Assembly: GCA_964589725.1 (NCBI GenBank)
Contig: CAZPUJ010000382.1
Location: 1-26,875, forward strand
DNA: 26,875 bases
Reading direction: 5' to 3'
Source: CAYSHJ01 sp964589725
GTDB taxonomy: Bacteria > Planctomycetota > Planctomycetia > Planctomycetales > Planctomycetaceae
A program made the position numbers and the translations under genes. This document shows, piece after piece, positions 13,691-21,713 of the stretch. Every line of letters begins with the position of its first letter. Within the stretch, counting starts at the first letter, position 1. Under the pieces are notes generated by a model that saw only the letters and a list, made by a program, of their open reading frames with translations, did no database searches and was not told the origin of the DNA.

Positions 13691-15553
13691 ATGGATGCTC
13701 GACTCAAGCGACCTCTGAATCTGATCCGTTGGCTGCGAGGCTTTCTGGCCGTCGGGTCATTGGTCGTTTGCGTGCATATGAGCGGCTGCTCCCCGGCGAT
13801 GAAGTCGGACGCCATCACCAAGGCGGGCCAGTCAAAACCATCGAAGCCCGAACCTCCGAATGACCGGTCGCCACCAACGCCGTCCCGCAATTCCCCTGAC
13901 GTGATCATCGTCGGTGCTGGAATTTCCGGGTTGTCGGCGGCGCTCGATCTCGGACGCGGCGGGGCGAAGGTCACCGTGATTGACATGTCATCTGTGTTCG
14001 GCGGACATGCGGTCATGTCGCAGGGGAGTGTGAGCATTGTGGCGACGCCGGCACAGACGCTGGCCGGCATCGAAGACTCTCCGGACTTGGCTTTTCAGGA
14101 CTTTCATCGCTGGGGCGAAGACCCAGACACGGACTGGGTGCGTTATTACGTCGATCACTCGCGCCGCGACATTTACGACTGGCTGACCGAATTGGGCGTG
14201 CGCTTTTCGGAAGTGTTGGCCTCGTCCGGAAACTCGGTTGCGCGCGAGCATCAGCCGGTGGGACGCGGCATTGGGCTGGTCACGCCGATCTATCGGGCTT
14301 GCCTGGAACTGGGCCACATCGACTTTGCCTGGAACACAAAAGTCGAGCAGTTGCTGACGGACGACGGCCGAGTCGTCGGCGTGTTGGTTCGCGACATGCG
14401 GACCGGCGTCGAACGCGAGTTGTCAGGCAAGGCCGTTGTTCTGGCGACGGGCGGCTTTCAGAGCAATCTCGACATGGTCCGCGAATTCTGGCCAGCGGAG
14501 TTTCGCTTTCCGGAACGTATCCTGGCTGGCTCCGGCAGAAATTCCATCGGACTCGGACATCAAATGGCTCAAGCCGTCGGTGGCGACCTCGTCCACATGG
14601 ACTACCAATGGAATTACTTCACCGGTCTGCCCGACCCGCGTTATCCCGGCAGCAACCGCGGGCTGAATGCGACGAACTTGTACGGCATTTTGGTGAATGC
14701 CGAGGGCCAGCGATTCGCCAACTTCCACGGTTGGGCGAAGGAAGTCATGCCGGTTCTGCTCAAGCAAAAGCAAGCGACCGTCTGGTGCATCTTTGATGAA
14801 GTCGGGAAACCGTTCTTCAGCGTCTCCGGCTCGGATTGGGGTGACTTCAAGAAGGTCGACAAACTCATCCTGCAAAACCCAGACTTGGTGAAAACAGCCG
14901 AGACCCTCGAACAGTTGGCGGAACAGGCCGGCCTACCGGTGAAGAACTTGGTCGCAACCGTGGCACGCTACAACGAGTTGGTGGAGCAAGGCGAGGACCA
15001 GGACTTTGGCCGCTTCGGCCCAGGCAAGCCGGCGTTTTCCAACAAGGCGTCGCCCAAGATCGCGACGCCGCCGTTTTACGCCATGCAGACGTTTCCGTTG
15101 ACTCGCAAGAGCATGGGCGGCGTGGCCATCGACTTGCAGACTCGCGTGCTCGACAAGCGGAAGCAGGCAATCCCCGGCCTGTACGCCGTCGGTGAGTTGA
15201 CCGGCCTGGCAGGCATCAACGGAAAGGCGGCGCTGGAAGGAACCTTTTTGGGTCCGTGTATCGTCACCGGCCGCGTGGCGGCGCGATCTCTGTTGAAAGA
15301 ACTCGACGTTTATCCTCAGCCCGCGGCAGCAAGCGAGTCTCGTTGCGCGGCATGCCACGATCTTCAGAAGTTGTTGTCGCCAGCCCGCACGGGTTATTGG
15401 CACTTCGACAAAGTTCACCGCGCATCCGAAGACCGCGGGATCGACTGTCGGCATTGCCACAGCGAGTTGACGCCGTATCGGGCGGACGACCATCGCATCA
15501 ACCGTCAGTCATTGACCGCCAGTTGTGTCTTGTGCCACGTGGCGCAAGAGTGA
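13691..15553 (+). CDS. FAD-dependent fumarate-reductase-like oxidoreductase lipoprotein with C-terminal tri-haem domain
   Basis: The 620-residue protein starts with a membrane/lipoprotein signal ending HMSGC (C33), followed by a Pro/Ser-rich linker (to about residue 68). Then comes an FAD_binding_2 domain: VIIVGAGISGLS dinucleotide motif (71-82), FGGHAVMSQGSVS, AVVLATGGFQSN (about 248-259) and a C-terminal FAD-contact region LYAVGELTGLAGINGKAALEG. This is the flavoprotein fold of fumarate reductase, flavocytochrome c and ketosteroid dehydrogenases. Residues 552-616 add three CXXCH haem sites, CAACH (552), CRHCH (586) and CVLCH (612), with spare histidines (HFDKVH) for axial ligation. Classical flavocytochrome c carries its haems N-terminally, so the order is reversed. 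It probably works outside the cytoplasmic membrane. ATG at 13691 lacks a clear ribosome site. The stop is 29 bp from the end of the convergent tadG-like gene. Confidence 0.87.
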   Translation: MDARLKRPLNLIRWLRGFLAVGSLVVCVHMSGCSPAMKSDAITKAGQSKPSKPEPPNDRSPPTPSRNSPDVIIVGAGISGLSAALDLGRGGAKVTVIDMSSVFGGHAVMSQGSVSIVATPAQTLAGIEDSPDLAFQDFHRWGEDPDTDWVRYYVDHSRRDIYDWLTELGVRFSEVLASSGNSVAREHQPVGRGIGLVTPIYRACLELGHIDFAWNTKVEQLLTDDGRVVGVLVRDMRTGVERELSGKAVVLATGGFQSNLDMVREFWPAEFRFPERILAGSGRNSIGLGHQMAQAVGGDLVHMDYQWNYFTGLPDPRYPGSNRGLNATNLYGILVNAEGQRFANFHGWAKEVMPVLLKQKQATVWCIFDEVGKPFFSVSGSDWGDFKKVDKLILQNPDLVKTAETLEQLAEQAGLPVKNLVATVARYNELVEQGEDQDFGRFGPGKPAFSNKASPKIATPPFYAMQTFPLTRKSMGGVAIDLQTRVLDKRKQAIPGLYAVGELTGLAGINGKAALEGTFLGPCIVTGRVAARSLLKELDVYPQPAAASESRCAACHDLQKLLSPARTGYWHFDKVHRASEDRGIDCRHCHSELTPYRADDHRINRQSLTASCVLCHVAQE

Positions 15554-15582
15554 TGTTACGATCGCAGGCCGCAGCGTCAGCT

Positions 15583-17061
15583 TCAATGCACCAGAAACAC
15601 TTGTGGCGCCTTGGCTTCATTTGTGCCGCTGTATTGGAGCGTCACAATGCCGCCACCTGTGAGCGCCATGCTGCCGACCACGAACTGCGCGTCATAAGTG
15701 CCGCTCCCTGAGATCTGAAACTTGGCCCATTTGGCATAGATCGTGCCGGTCAACTTGCCCGTGCTGCTGTTCCCCTGGATCGAAGCCCCCACGGGGTTCT
15801 TCCGCCGCTGGAAGAACAGCATGCCGTCGAACGTCTTGAGCGCCGCGCGTTGCGCCGAGGTATAATTCAGCGTCGGGTCGGCGACGTTGATCGGCGACAT
15901 CTGCATTCCGGCGTTGATGGTGATGTCTCCATATTGGACGCCAGATTGTTGGTTGGCACCGGGCGGGGGAGTGAGGCTGAGCGGGTCGGGCGAATCGGTG
16001 TTGTCGGGCGCGCCGCTGTTGGGGTCGTAATTAGATCCCGTGTTATAGAACATGATTCCCTTCGCCGTCACGTTGCCGCCGGTGATCTGCATCCCGTTGG
16101 TGTTGCTCGCCGAGATGACGTAAATCCCCGGATTGAGCACCGCTGTTCCGCCGGTGATCTTAAGTTGCTGATAGATGCCGGGGTTGAGCGTCACATTGTC
16201 GCCGTTTCCCACCGCGACCTTCCCGTACGTCGCATTGATCACGCCGTTCCCGACGTACGGAGTGGGGAGGTATGCCAACGGATCGGGACCGGGAAGCTGT
16301 TTCGCGTGCAGGGGGCTGTCGGGATTCAAGGGATCAACGTTCTTGAACAAGGCTGGGTTGTTGACCCCCCCGACGACCATGATATTGGTGGCGTAAACGC
16401 CGTTCGTGGAATTGCTCGAAGTGCCGCCGTCGGCGGCCACGCCGTTATTGCCGTTGTTGACCGGCACGTTGTTCTCATCGACCCCCCCACCCGCCGAATT
16501 GACGATGATGTCGCCGATCGTGCGCAGCGTGCCGTTGCCGCCGACGGCGATGCCCGGGACCGCCGATGGATCGAGGACGATCGCCCCTTCGCCGGAGGCC
16601 ACGTTTTCAAACCGGGCGACGGCACGGGCCTGGATCATTTGTGACTGCGAACCACCGAGAACGTGAACGAACAAGGTGTTCATCGGATAGTTCACGATCG
16701 CTTCCACGGTGTTAGCCTCTCCCGCAAAGGCCCCCGTCGTCGGCGGAATGTGCAGAAAGGGGCCTGCCGCCGTGCTCATGCCGTTGTATGTCTGGACGAA
16801 CGTCGCGGCCGATGTTTCCGCCTGGCCGGCCGTTTTTCCCCGCATCAAATCGAAAGCCCCGGCGAGCGCCGCCGCGTCCGCGGCGTTCTGGGCCTGGCGG
16901 TGCGAGGCCATCATCCGGCCGGTGTCGATCACCAGTCCCAGCAAGCCGACCATGACCGCCAACAAGAGGACGAACAGCACGAGCACCGTCCCGCGCCGTC
17001 CACGCCGCGACCCCTTTGGCACGCTGCCGCCGCCACTTCGTCTGCACTTTCTCGTTTGCAC
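15583..17061 (-). CDS. tadG: TadG-like Flp pilus-associated protein with large beta-rich C-terminal domain
   Basis: The N-terminus has a basic stretch, a single transmembrane segment (TVLVLFVLLLAVMVGLLGLVIDT) and then GRMMASHRQAQNAADAAALAGA, the signature of the TadE/TadG-like (PF13400) family, whose members anchor in the inner membrane. Instead of the von Willebrand domain of classical TadG, the remaining 350 or so residues are Gly/Asn-rich with repeated patterns (VNSAGGG, LNPGIYQQLKITGG, LNPGIYVISASNTNG, MQITGGNVTAKGIMFYNTG), suggesting a right-handed beta-solenoid exposed outside the membrane. GTG at 17061 is preferred because GAGGGGG lies 7 bases before it; a GTG at 17118 would overlap the upstream gene by 29 bp and lacks such a site. 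Protein length is then 492. It is the last gene of the Tad run. Confidence 0.8.
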   Translation of the reverse strand: MQTRKCRRSGGGSVPKGSRRGRRGTVLVLFVLLLAVMVGLLGLVIDTGRMMASHRQAQNAADAAALAGAFDLMRGKTAGQAETSAATFVQTYNGMSTAAGPFLHIPPTTGAFAGEANTVEAIVNYPMNTLFVHVLGGSQSQMIQARAVARFENVASGEGAIVLDPSAVPGIAVGGNGTLRTIGDIIVNSAGGGVDENNVPVNNGNNGVAADGGTSSNSTNGVYATNIMVVGGVNNPALFKNVDPLNPDSPLHAKQLPGPDPLAYLPTPYVGNGVINATYGKVAVGNGDNVTLNPGIYQQLKITGGTAVLNPGIYVISASNTNGMQITGGNVTAKGIMFYNTGSNYDPNSGAPDNTDSPDPLSLTPPPGANQQSGVQYGDITINAGMQMSPINVADPTLNYTSAQRAALKTFDGMLFFQRRKNPVGASIQGNSSTGKLTGTIYAKWAKFQISGSGTYDAQFVVGSMALTGGGIVTLQYSGTNEAKAPQVFLVH

Positions 17062-17089
17062 AGTTCTGCCCCCTCGTGAATTGAAAACG

Positions 17090-17635
17090 TCAGTGCGCAA
17101 TCTGCATCGTGGACTCACCTGCCAACGTCCAGCCCGTCGAGAAGGGGAACGTCAGAAACGGCTGGTGCGCCGTAACGACTCGCACCCGGACTCGGCTTCC
17201 CGTTTTTGCATCCCCGTCGAGCCACTGCAAGGTCACAGTCGTGTTGGCGAGGTCTAGGCCGGTGAGATACGGCTGAATCGTGCTCCCCACGTCCCCCGTA
17301 TCAGTTCCAGCGATGGAATAAGTGAAGTCGGGCGAACCCGATGTGGTGAACGTGCTCGGGCTCCATTCCGTCAATTTGGGCGGAGCCAGCGTCCCGTGAA
17401 CGATGGCAATCCGAGCCGCCTGGCGCGCGCCCTGGTTCACGATGTGCTCGTGCAGATTGGCGATCGACAGTTCGATCATGCCGAAGATCAACGTCAGAAA
17501 CAGGGTCAGCACAACGGCCGTCTCGACCATGGTCGCTCCCCGTCGGCGGACATTCGGCCAAGCGCCCGGCACTTGGCCGCGCCCGCCCGGCGGGTACCAT
17601 CGGTTCGTTCGGCGGCCAGCCCGTGACGCTTTCAT
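17090..17635 (-). CDS. tadE: TadE-like minor pseudopilin (second copy)
   Basis: A protein of 181 residues with an Arg-rich leader ending RRRG, then ATMVETAVVLTLFLTLIFGMIELS. This is the TadE (PF07811) signature: prepilin-like cleavage after G33, Glu at +5 of the mature form, one membrane helix. The C-terminal part (about residues 80-181) is a small extracytoplasmic domain without cysteines. TadE-type pseudopilins are processed by the TadV peptidase and are needed for Flp pilus assembly. The start codon overlaps the stop of the preceding TadE-like gene in an ATGA, so the two are probably translationally coupled. The leader of 33 residues is long; an internal start cannot be excluded. Confidence 0.85.
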   Translation of the reverse strand: MKASRAGRRTNRWYPPGGRGQVPGAWPNVRRRGATMVETAVVLTLFLTLIFGMIELSIANLHEHIVNQGARQAARIAIVHGTLAPPKLTEWSPSTFTTSGSPDFTYSIAGTDTGDVGSTIQPYLTGLDLANTTVTLQWLDGDAKTGSRVRVRVVTAHQPFLTFPFSTGWTLAGESTMQIAH

Positions 17636-18087
17636 CGAATGCCTCGCATTTCGGTCGACCGCCTGACGTTGATCGTGTGCGGGATCCCCGGCCAGGTCAT
17701 TACGGTTTGAAAGGGAAAGACGACGGTCACCTTGACCCGCCAGTAGCTGCCCGACTCATTCGTCTTGACCGATGTCACGGTGAGGTTCGACTCGTCGAAA
17801 CGCGAGTCGAACATCGACTGCATCTCGTCGACGACGGCCTGCTTCATCTTGGTGGTCCAGACCGACTGTGAGGTCGTCGTGTAGGGGTTCATCATCGCAA
17901 AACCGGCCCCCGCGCGGGAGCCATTGGTGACGGCCATCGAGCGCGAGGCGAACCGCCCGAAGTCGACGGCGCCAAGCACCAGCAACAGGAAGAGCGGCAG
18001 GATCAACGTCAGTTCGATGGCCGCCACCCCGCGGCGTCGCTCATCCGCCGCGCGCCTCTTCGTCGTTTTTCTTGTCGTCGCCCGCAT
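17632..18087 (-). CDS. tadE: TadE-like minor pseudopilin (first copy)
   Basis: About 151 residues: a basic leader ending ERRRG, then VAAIELTLILPLFLLLVLGAVDFGR, the TadE signature with Glu at +5 after the glycine. The mature part has GSRAGAGFAMMNPY (typical of the stretch after the helix) and a C-terminal domain ending FPFQTVMTWPGIPHTINVRRSTEMR, close to many planctomycete and proteobacterial TadE proteins. ATG at 18085-18087 is preferred: GAGGA lies 8 bases upstream, while the ATG six codons earlier (18105) has no ribosome site. The stop overlaps the start of the next gene (ATGA). It is separated from tadC by 145 bp that contain a REP-like palindrome, so it may have separate expression. Confidence 0.87.
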   Translation of the reverse strand: MRATTRKTTKRRAADERRRGVAAIELTLILPLFLLLVLGAVDFGRFASRSMAVTNGSRAGAGFAMMNPYTTTSQSVWTTKMKQAVVDEMQSMFDSRFDESNLTVTSVKTNESGSYWRVKVTVVFPFQTVMTWPGIPHTINVRRSTEMRGIR

Positions 18088-18158
18088 CTGCCCATTCCTC
18101 GCCATAAAAGTATTACGACTGGTGAACGTTAGCCCGGATTATTCATAGCTCCACACTC

Positions 18159-18213
18159 ACCCGAAGCGTAAGCGAGGGCGTCGTCACGTCTCGCCCTCGC
18201 TTACGCTTCGGGT
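18159..18213. repeat. REP-like palindrome, copy 4, between tadC and tadE
   Basis: ACCCGAAGCGTAAGCGAGGGCG (18159-18180) and CGCCCTCGCTTACGCTTCGGGT (18192-18213) are perfect 22-bp complements around an 11-bp loop, the most compact of the four copies. It sits inside the Tad gene run, where the transcript would fold into a strong hairpin. There is no T-run on the minus-strand side. Confidence 0.85.
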
Positions 18214-18232
18214 TAGTGTCGAACAGCACGGG

Positions 18233-19177
18233 TCACTTCGCCCCCGCTTTAGCTCCTGAACTTGAACGCTTGGTCATTTTCATCATGACGTCGACCATGT
18301 CGAATGCGGCGGGCCCCAGCAGCACGATGAATATCGTCGGAAAGATAAAAAACAGCGTTGGGAACAGGATCTTGATCGACGCCTTCTGGGCCAGCTCTTC
18401 CGCCACATGCATGCGTCGTTCGCGGAGCGAATCGGAGTGAACGCTGAGTGCCTTGACGACGCTCGAACCGAACCTTTCGGCCTGCAAGACGACCGACGCC
18501 ATGCTCCGCAATTCCTCCAGGTCAAAACGCATCGCGAAATTCTTGAGCGCCTCGCCGGTGGTACGCCCCATCTGAATCTCACGCAGGACGATCGCCATCT
18601 CCGCGGCCAACATCGGATGGACGGTGCGCAGATCGCTCGTCACCTTGGAAAACGCGGCCGGTAAGCTGAGGCCCCCTTCCAGACAGATGACGATCACGTC
18701 GAGCGCATCGGGAAGAGCCCGCCGCAGCGACATCTGCCGCGCCTTCAGTTGCTTATCCAACCAGAAGCTCGGCAGAATCATCCCGAACAGCGAGACGATC
18801 CCCCCCAGAATCAGACCATTCTTGGGTGCGACCATGCCGGTGCTGCCCAAGAAAAAGCCCATCACGACGGGCACCAAGACCAACATCCCTTTGGTCACGA
18901 TATAGGCGCCATACGAGTTCCGCTTGTACAGACCCGCCTGGACCAGTCGGTCGCCGACCTGCCTCCTTCCCTGCTGGTTCGACGGCATCAGCATCTTGAA
19001 CAGGCCGAAGGCGGGAACTTCCGCGAGCAGCTCTTCCTCCGGCTTAGCAGCCGAGCGCTTGCCGAAGGCCGCATCTTCCAGCCGCGCTTCGACCTCGCTC
19101 TTTTGCCGGGTCGCGACGAGCGCGATCAGCAGAATCAGGCTGCCGACCGCCAGAAGTATCACCAAATTCCCGTCCAT
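18233..19177 (-). CDS. tadC: Tad pilus inner-membrane platform protein TadC
   Basis: The 314-residue protein has an N-terminal membrane segment (VILLAVGSLILLIALVA, residues 6-22), a pair of membrane helices at about 95-135 (VTKGMLVLVPVVMGFFL, LILGGIVSLFGMILPSFWL) and a type II secretion F domain (PF00482, about 150-290) with RRALPDALDVIVICLEGGLSLPAAF and the last helix LFPTLFFIFPTIFIVLLGPAAF. This is the TadC pattern. Together with TadB it forms the membrane platform on which the TadA ATPase acts. Its start lies 13 bp after the tadB stop. Nothing is odd in length or motifs. Confidence 0.92.
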   Translation of the reverse strand: MDGNLVILLAVGSLILLIALVATRQKSEVEARLEDAAFGKRSAAKPEEELLAEVPAFGLFKMLMPSNQQGRRQVGDRLVQAGLYKRNSYGAYIVTKGMLVLVPVVMGFFLGSTGMVAPKNGLILGGIVSLFGMILPSFWLDKQLKARQMSLRRALPDALDVIVICLEGGLSLPAAFSKVTSDLRTVHPMLAAEMAIVLREIQMGRTTGEALKNFAMRFDLEELRSMASVVLQAERFGSSVVKALSVHSDSLRERRMHVAEELAQKASIKILFPTLFFIFPTIFIVLLGPAAFDMVDVMMKMTKRSSSGAKAGAK

Positions 19178-19190
19178 TGCCCGTCTCTTT

Positions 19191-20162
19191 TCAGAAGTCG
19201 AAATTAATGATCTTGTGAATCAACAGCGCGCCAATCGTCATCGAGACAAAAGAGCCGATCGGGAGCACGGGATGGTCCCACAGCTTGAGGGCGTACTCGC
19301 GGTTCACGACCAGCATGGCCCCGTAAATCATGAACGGGAGGGCCAGCAGGATGATCGCCTGAAGTCGGCCTTCAGCGGTCAGCCCTTTGATCTTGGCCCT
19401 GATCCGGTAGCGGTCCCGGACGATGGTCGCCAGCTTCTCCAACAGACCGACCAGACTCCCTCCGGTCTGCCGATTAATGAGCATTGCCAGGACGAACACT
19501 TTCATCTCCACCAACCCCGTCCGCCGAGCCAGGTCGCGGAGCGCGAAGTCGGGGGAAAGCCCCAGGTTCTGTTGCTCGAAGCAGTAGCCGAACTCCTGCG
19601 CGATGGGGGGCTTGAACTCGATCGACACCGACTGAATCGACTGCGACATCGTCTGCCCGGCCTTCAGCACACGCGCCATCAGGTCGAACGCGTCGGACAA
19701 TTGCGCCCGCAGCCGGTCTGCCCGCTGATTCTTCTTCCACTGCACATACAGGATCGGCAACGCCGCCGCCACCAGGCTGGCTGCGACACCCACCAGACCA
19801 CTGTGCGTGGCCAGCGCCGCGAGCAGACCGACGAAGCCCCCCATTCCGCCGGCGATCACCAGCAATCGGTGGGGCGACAGATCGAGTCCCGATTGTTCAG
19901 TCAATTCGCGCAATCGCTCGCGCAGGCTCCTGGATTCGCCCCCCGTCTCGTCCCACGCCTCTTCCGCCAGCTCGCTCAGATTCTTATGCAGGAGTGGCGA
20001 GCTGCGGGCCGCTTCCCGCTGCCGCATCCGCAACTCTTCTTGCATCCGGTTACTCAGCTCCAGCCTGTCACGCTGGAACAGGTCCGAGACGACCAGGTTG
20101 ATCCCGTAGACGATCGTAAAACCGGTCAAGAACGTCAGTCCGATCGTGATCACGTCCAACAT
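19191..20162 (-). CDS. tadB: Tad pilus inner-membrane platform protein TadB
   Basis: The 323-residue protein starts with a membrane helix (ITIGLTFLTGFTIVYGINLVV), has a charged linker (RMQEELRMRQREAARSS), two helices near 103-140 and a T2SSF domain (about 150-285): LRAQLSDAFDLMARVLKAGQTMSQSIQSV, FVLAMLINRQTGGSLVGLLEKLATIVRDRYR and RIRAKIKGLTAEGRLQAIILLALPFMIYGAM. These are typical TadB motifs. It pairs with TadC in the platform. ATG follows AGAGG by 6-7 bases. It starts 34 bp after the tadA stop, consistent with one transcript. Confidence 0.93.
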   Translation of the reverse strand: MLDVITIGLTFLTGFTIVYGINLVVSDLFQRDRLELSNRMQEELRMRQREAARSSPLLHKNLSELAEEAWDETGGESRSLRERLRELTEQSGLDLSPHRLLVIAGGMGGFVGLLAALATHSGLVGVAASLVAAALPILYVQWKKNQRADRLRAQLSDAFDLMARVLKAGQTMSQSIQSVSIEFKPPIAQEFGYCFEQQNLGLSPDFALRDLARRTGLVEMKVFVLAMLINRQTGGSLVGLLEKLATIVRDRYRIRAKIKGLTAEGRLQAIILLALPFMIYGAMLVVNREYALKLWDHPVLPIGSFVSMTIGALLIHKIINFDF

Positions 20163-20196
20163 CTGGCACCTCTTTTTGACACTTCACAACACGACG

Positions 20197-21666
20197 TTAA
20201 ATTTTGCGTTCCTCGAACAACTCGGGGGGCATGCTGACCCCTGATGTCTCCAGCCGCTCGATGCAAGTCGGCCGGATCCCCGTGGCGTAAAAGTACCCTT
20301 GCGCTCGCCGCTGCTCGTCGAGCCCCGTCTGCTTGAACGCGAAAATGTCGTGCATGCTGATCACGTCCCCTTCCATCCCGGTGATCTCCGAGATTTTCAT
20401 CACTTTCCGCGGCCCGCCCGTGAGACGCGCGGCCTGCACGACGATGTTGATCGCCGAAGCGATCTGTCGCCGGATTGTCCACATCGGCAGGTCGAACCCT
20501 GCCATCCCCACCATCATTTCCAGGCGGCTGATCGCGTCGCGCGTGGTATTGGCATGGATCGTCGTCAAGCTTCCGTCGTGTCCGGTGTTCATCGCCTGCA
20601 GCATGTCAAGCGCTTCGGTGCCGCGACACTCGCCGACCACAATTCGGTCGGGCCGCATCCGCAGCGCGTTGCGGACCAGATCGCGGGTCGTGACCTGCCC
20701 TGTTCCTTCGACGCTGGCGGGGCGGGTCTCCATGCGGGCCAGGTGCGGTTGCTGGAGTTGCAACTCGGCGGCGTCCTCAATCGTCGCCACCCGCTCGTTG
20801 TGTGGAATGAAGCCCGAGAGAATGTTGAGCAATGTCGTCTTACCGCTGCCGGTCCCTCCTGACACCAAAATGTTGAGCCGCCCTTCGACGCACGCCGCCA
20901 GGAATCGCATCATCTCCGGCGTCAATGAGTGTTTCTTGATGAGGTCGTCGGGACCGAGTGGCTTGCTACCGAAACGGCGGATGGAAACCAGCGTGCCATC
21001 CAGCGCCAGGGGCGATATGATGGCGTTGAGCCGGCTGCCGTCCGCCAGTCGGCCGTCGACCAAGGGGGTGGTTTCATCCACGCGGCGTCCCACCGCCCCC
21101 ACGATTCGCTGGACGATCTTGAGCAGGTGGGCATCGCTGGAGAATGTGACGTCGGTCCGCTCCAGGCGGCCGTTGCGCTCGATGTACACCGTCTTGGGGC
21201 CGTTGATGAGGATGTCGGAAATCGTTTCATCTCGGAACAATGGCTCCAGCGGCCCCAAGCCGAACGCCTCGTCGATCACCTCGTTGATTAGCCGCTCGCG
21301 TTCGGCCAAGTTCAAGAGATCTCGTCGGCGGCTGAGGAGCAACTCGGCTTCGCTGCGGAGTTGCATCCGCAGATCAGTTTCGGCCATCGTGCCGATCGTC
21401 GACAGGTCCATGCGCGAGACGACCTGCCGATGCACCTCCGCCTTGATCCGTTGGAAGAGAACTCGCTGCGGATCGACCACTGGCTCGGCAGCGGCCGGTT
21501 CGGGAGTGGCCGGTGTGGCGGCGGCCGGCTCGGGAGCGGCTGGCTTGGCGGCGGCCGGCTCGGCGGCGGCCGCTGGTGGCGGGGCAACGGCAGCCGGTGA
21601 GGCCGGCACTTTCGCCGCGGTCGTTTGACTGTTGGTGTGCGCCGTCTTGGAGGACCAGAGTGCCAT
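20197..21666 (-). CDS. tadA: Tad pilus assembly ATPase TadA/CpaF
   Basis: This is the cytoplasmic hexameric ATPase of the type II/IV secretion superfamily that drives Flp pilus assembly and possibly retraction. With ATG at 21666 it has 489 residues. Motifs are ISDILINGPKTVYIERNGRLERTD (N-terminal domain), SIRRFGSKPLG, Walker A GGTGSGKTT (270-278), Asp box ATIEDAAEL, Walker B region RIVVGECRGTEALDMLQAMNTGHDGS and His-containing TTIHANTTRDAISRLE. Residues about 16-62 are an unusual Ala/Pro-rich linker of AAxPAAPEP-type units not found in classical CpaF. An ATG three codons upstream (21675) is equally possible: AGGAG lies 3 bases from that one and 12 from the chosen one. Confidence 0.94.
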   Translation of the reverse strand: MALWSSKTAHTNSQTTAAKVPASPAAVAPPPAAAAEPAAAKPAAPEPAAATPATPEPAAAEPVVDPQRVLFQRIKAEVHRQVVSRMDLSTIGTMAETDLRMQLRSEAELLLSRRRDLLNLAERERLINEVIDEAFGLGPLEPLFRDETISDILINGPKTVYIERNGRLERTDVTFSSDAHLLKIVQRIVGAVGRRVDETTPLVDGRLADGSRLNAIISPLALDGTLVSIRRFGSKPLGPDDLIKKHSLTPEMMRFLAACVEGRLNILVSGGTGSGKTTLLNILSGFIPHNERVATIEDAAELQLQQPHLARMETRPASVEGTGQVTTRDLVRNALRMRPDRIVVGECRGTEALDMLQAMNTGHDGSLTTIHANTTRDAISRLEMMVGMAGFDLPMWTIRRQIASAINIVVQAARLTGGPRKVMKISEITGMEGDVISMHDIFAFKQTGLDEQRRAQGYFYATGIRPTCIERLETSGVSMPPELFEERKI

Positions 21667-21713
21667 GGTTGTCATTATCTCCTTGTGTCGATCATTTCCA
21701 GTTTGGCCGACCG

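Noticed and set aside
18924..20237. 437-codon plus-strand open frame antisense to tadB and tadC
   Set aside because: The opposite strand encodes typical T2SSF proteins; the antisense product is a low-complexity Gln/His/Arg-rich sequence.
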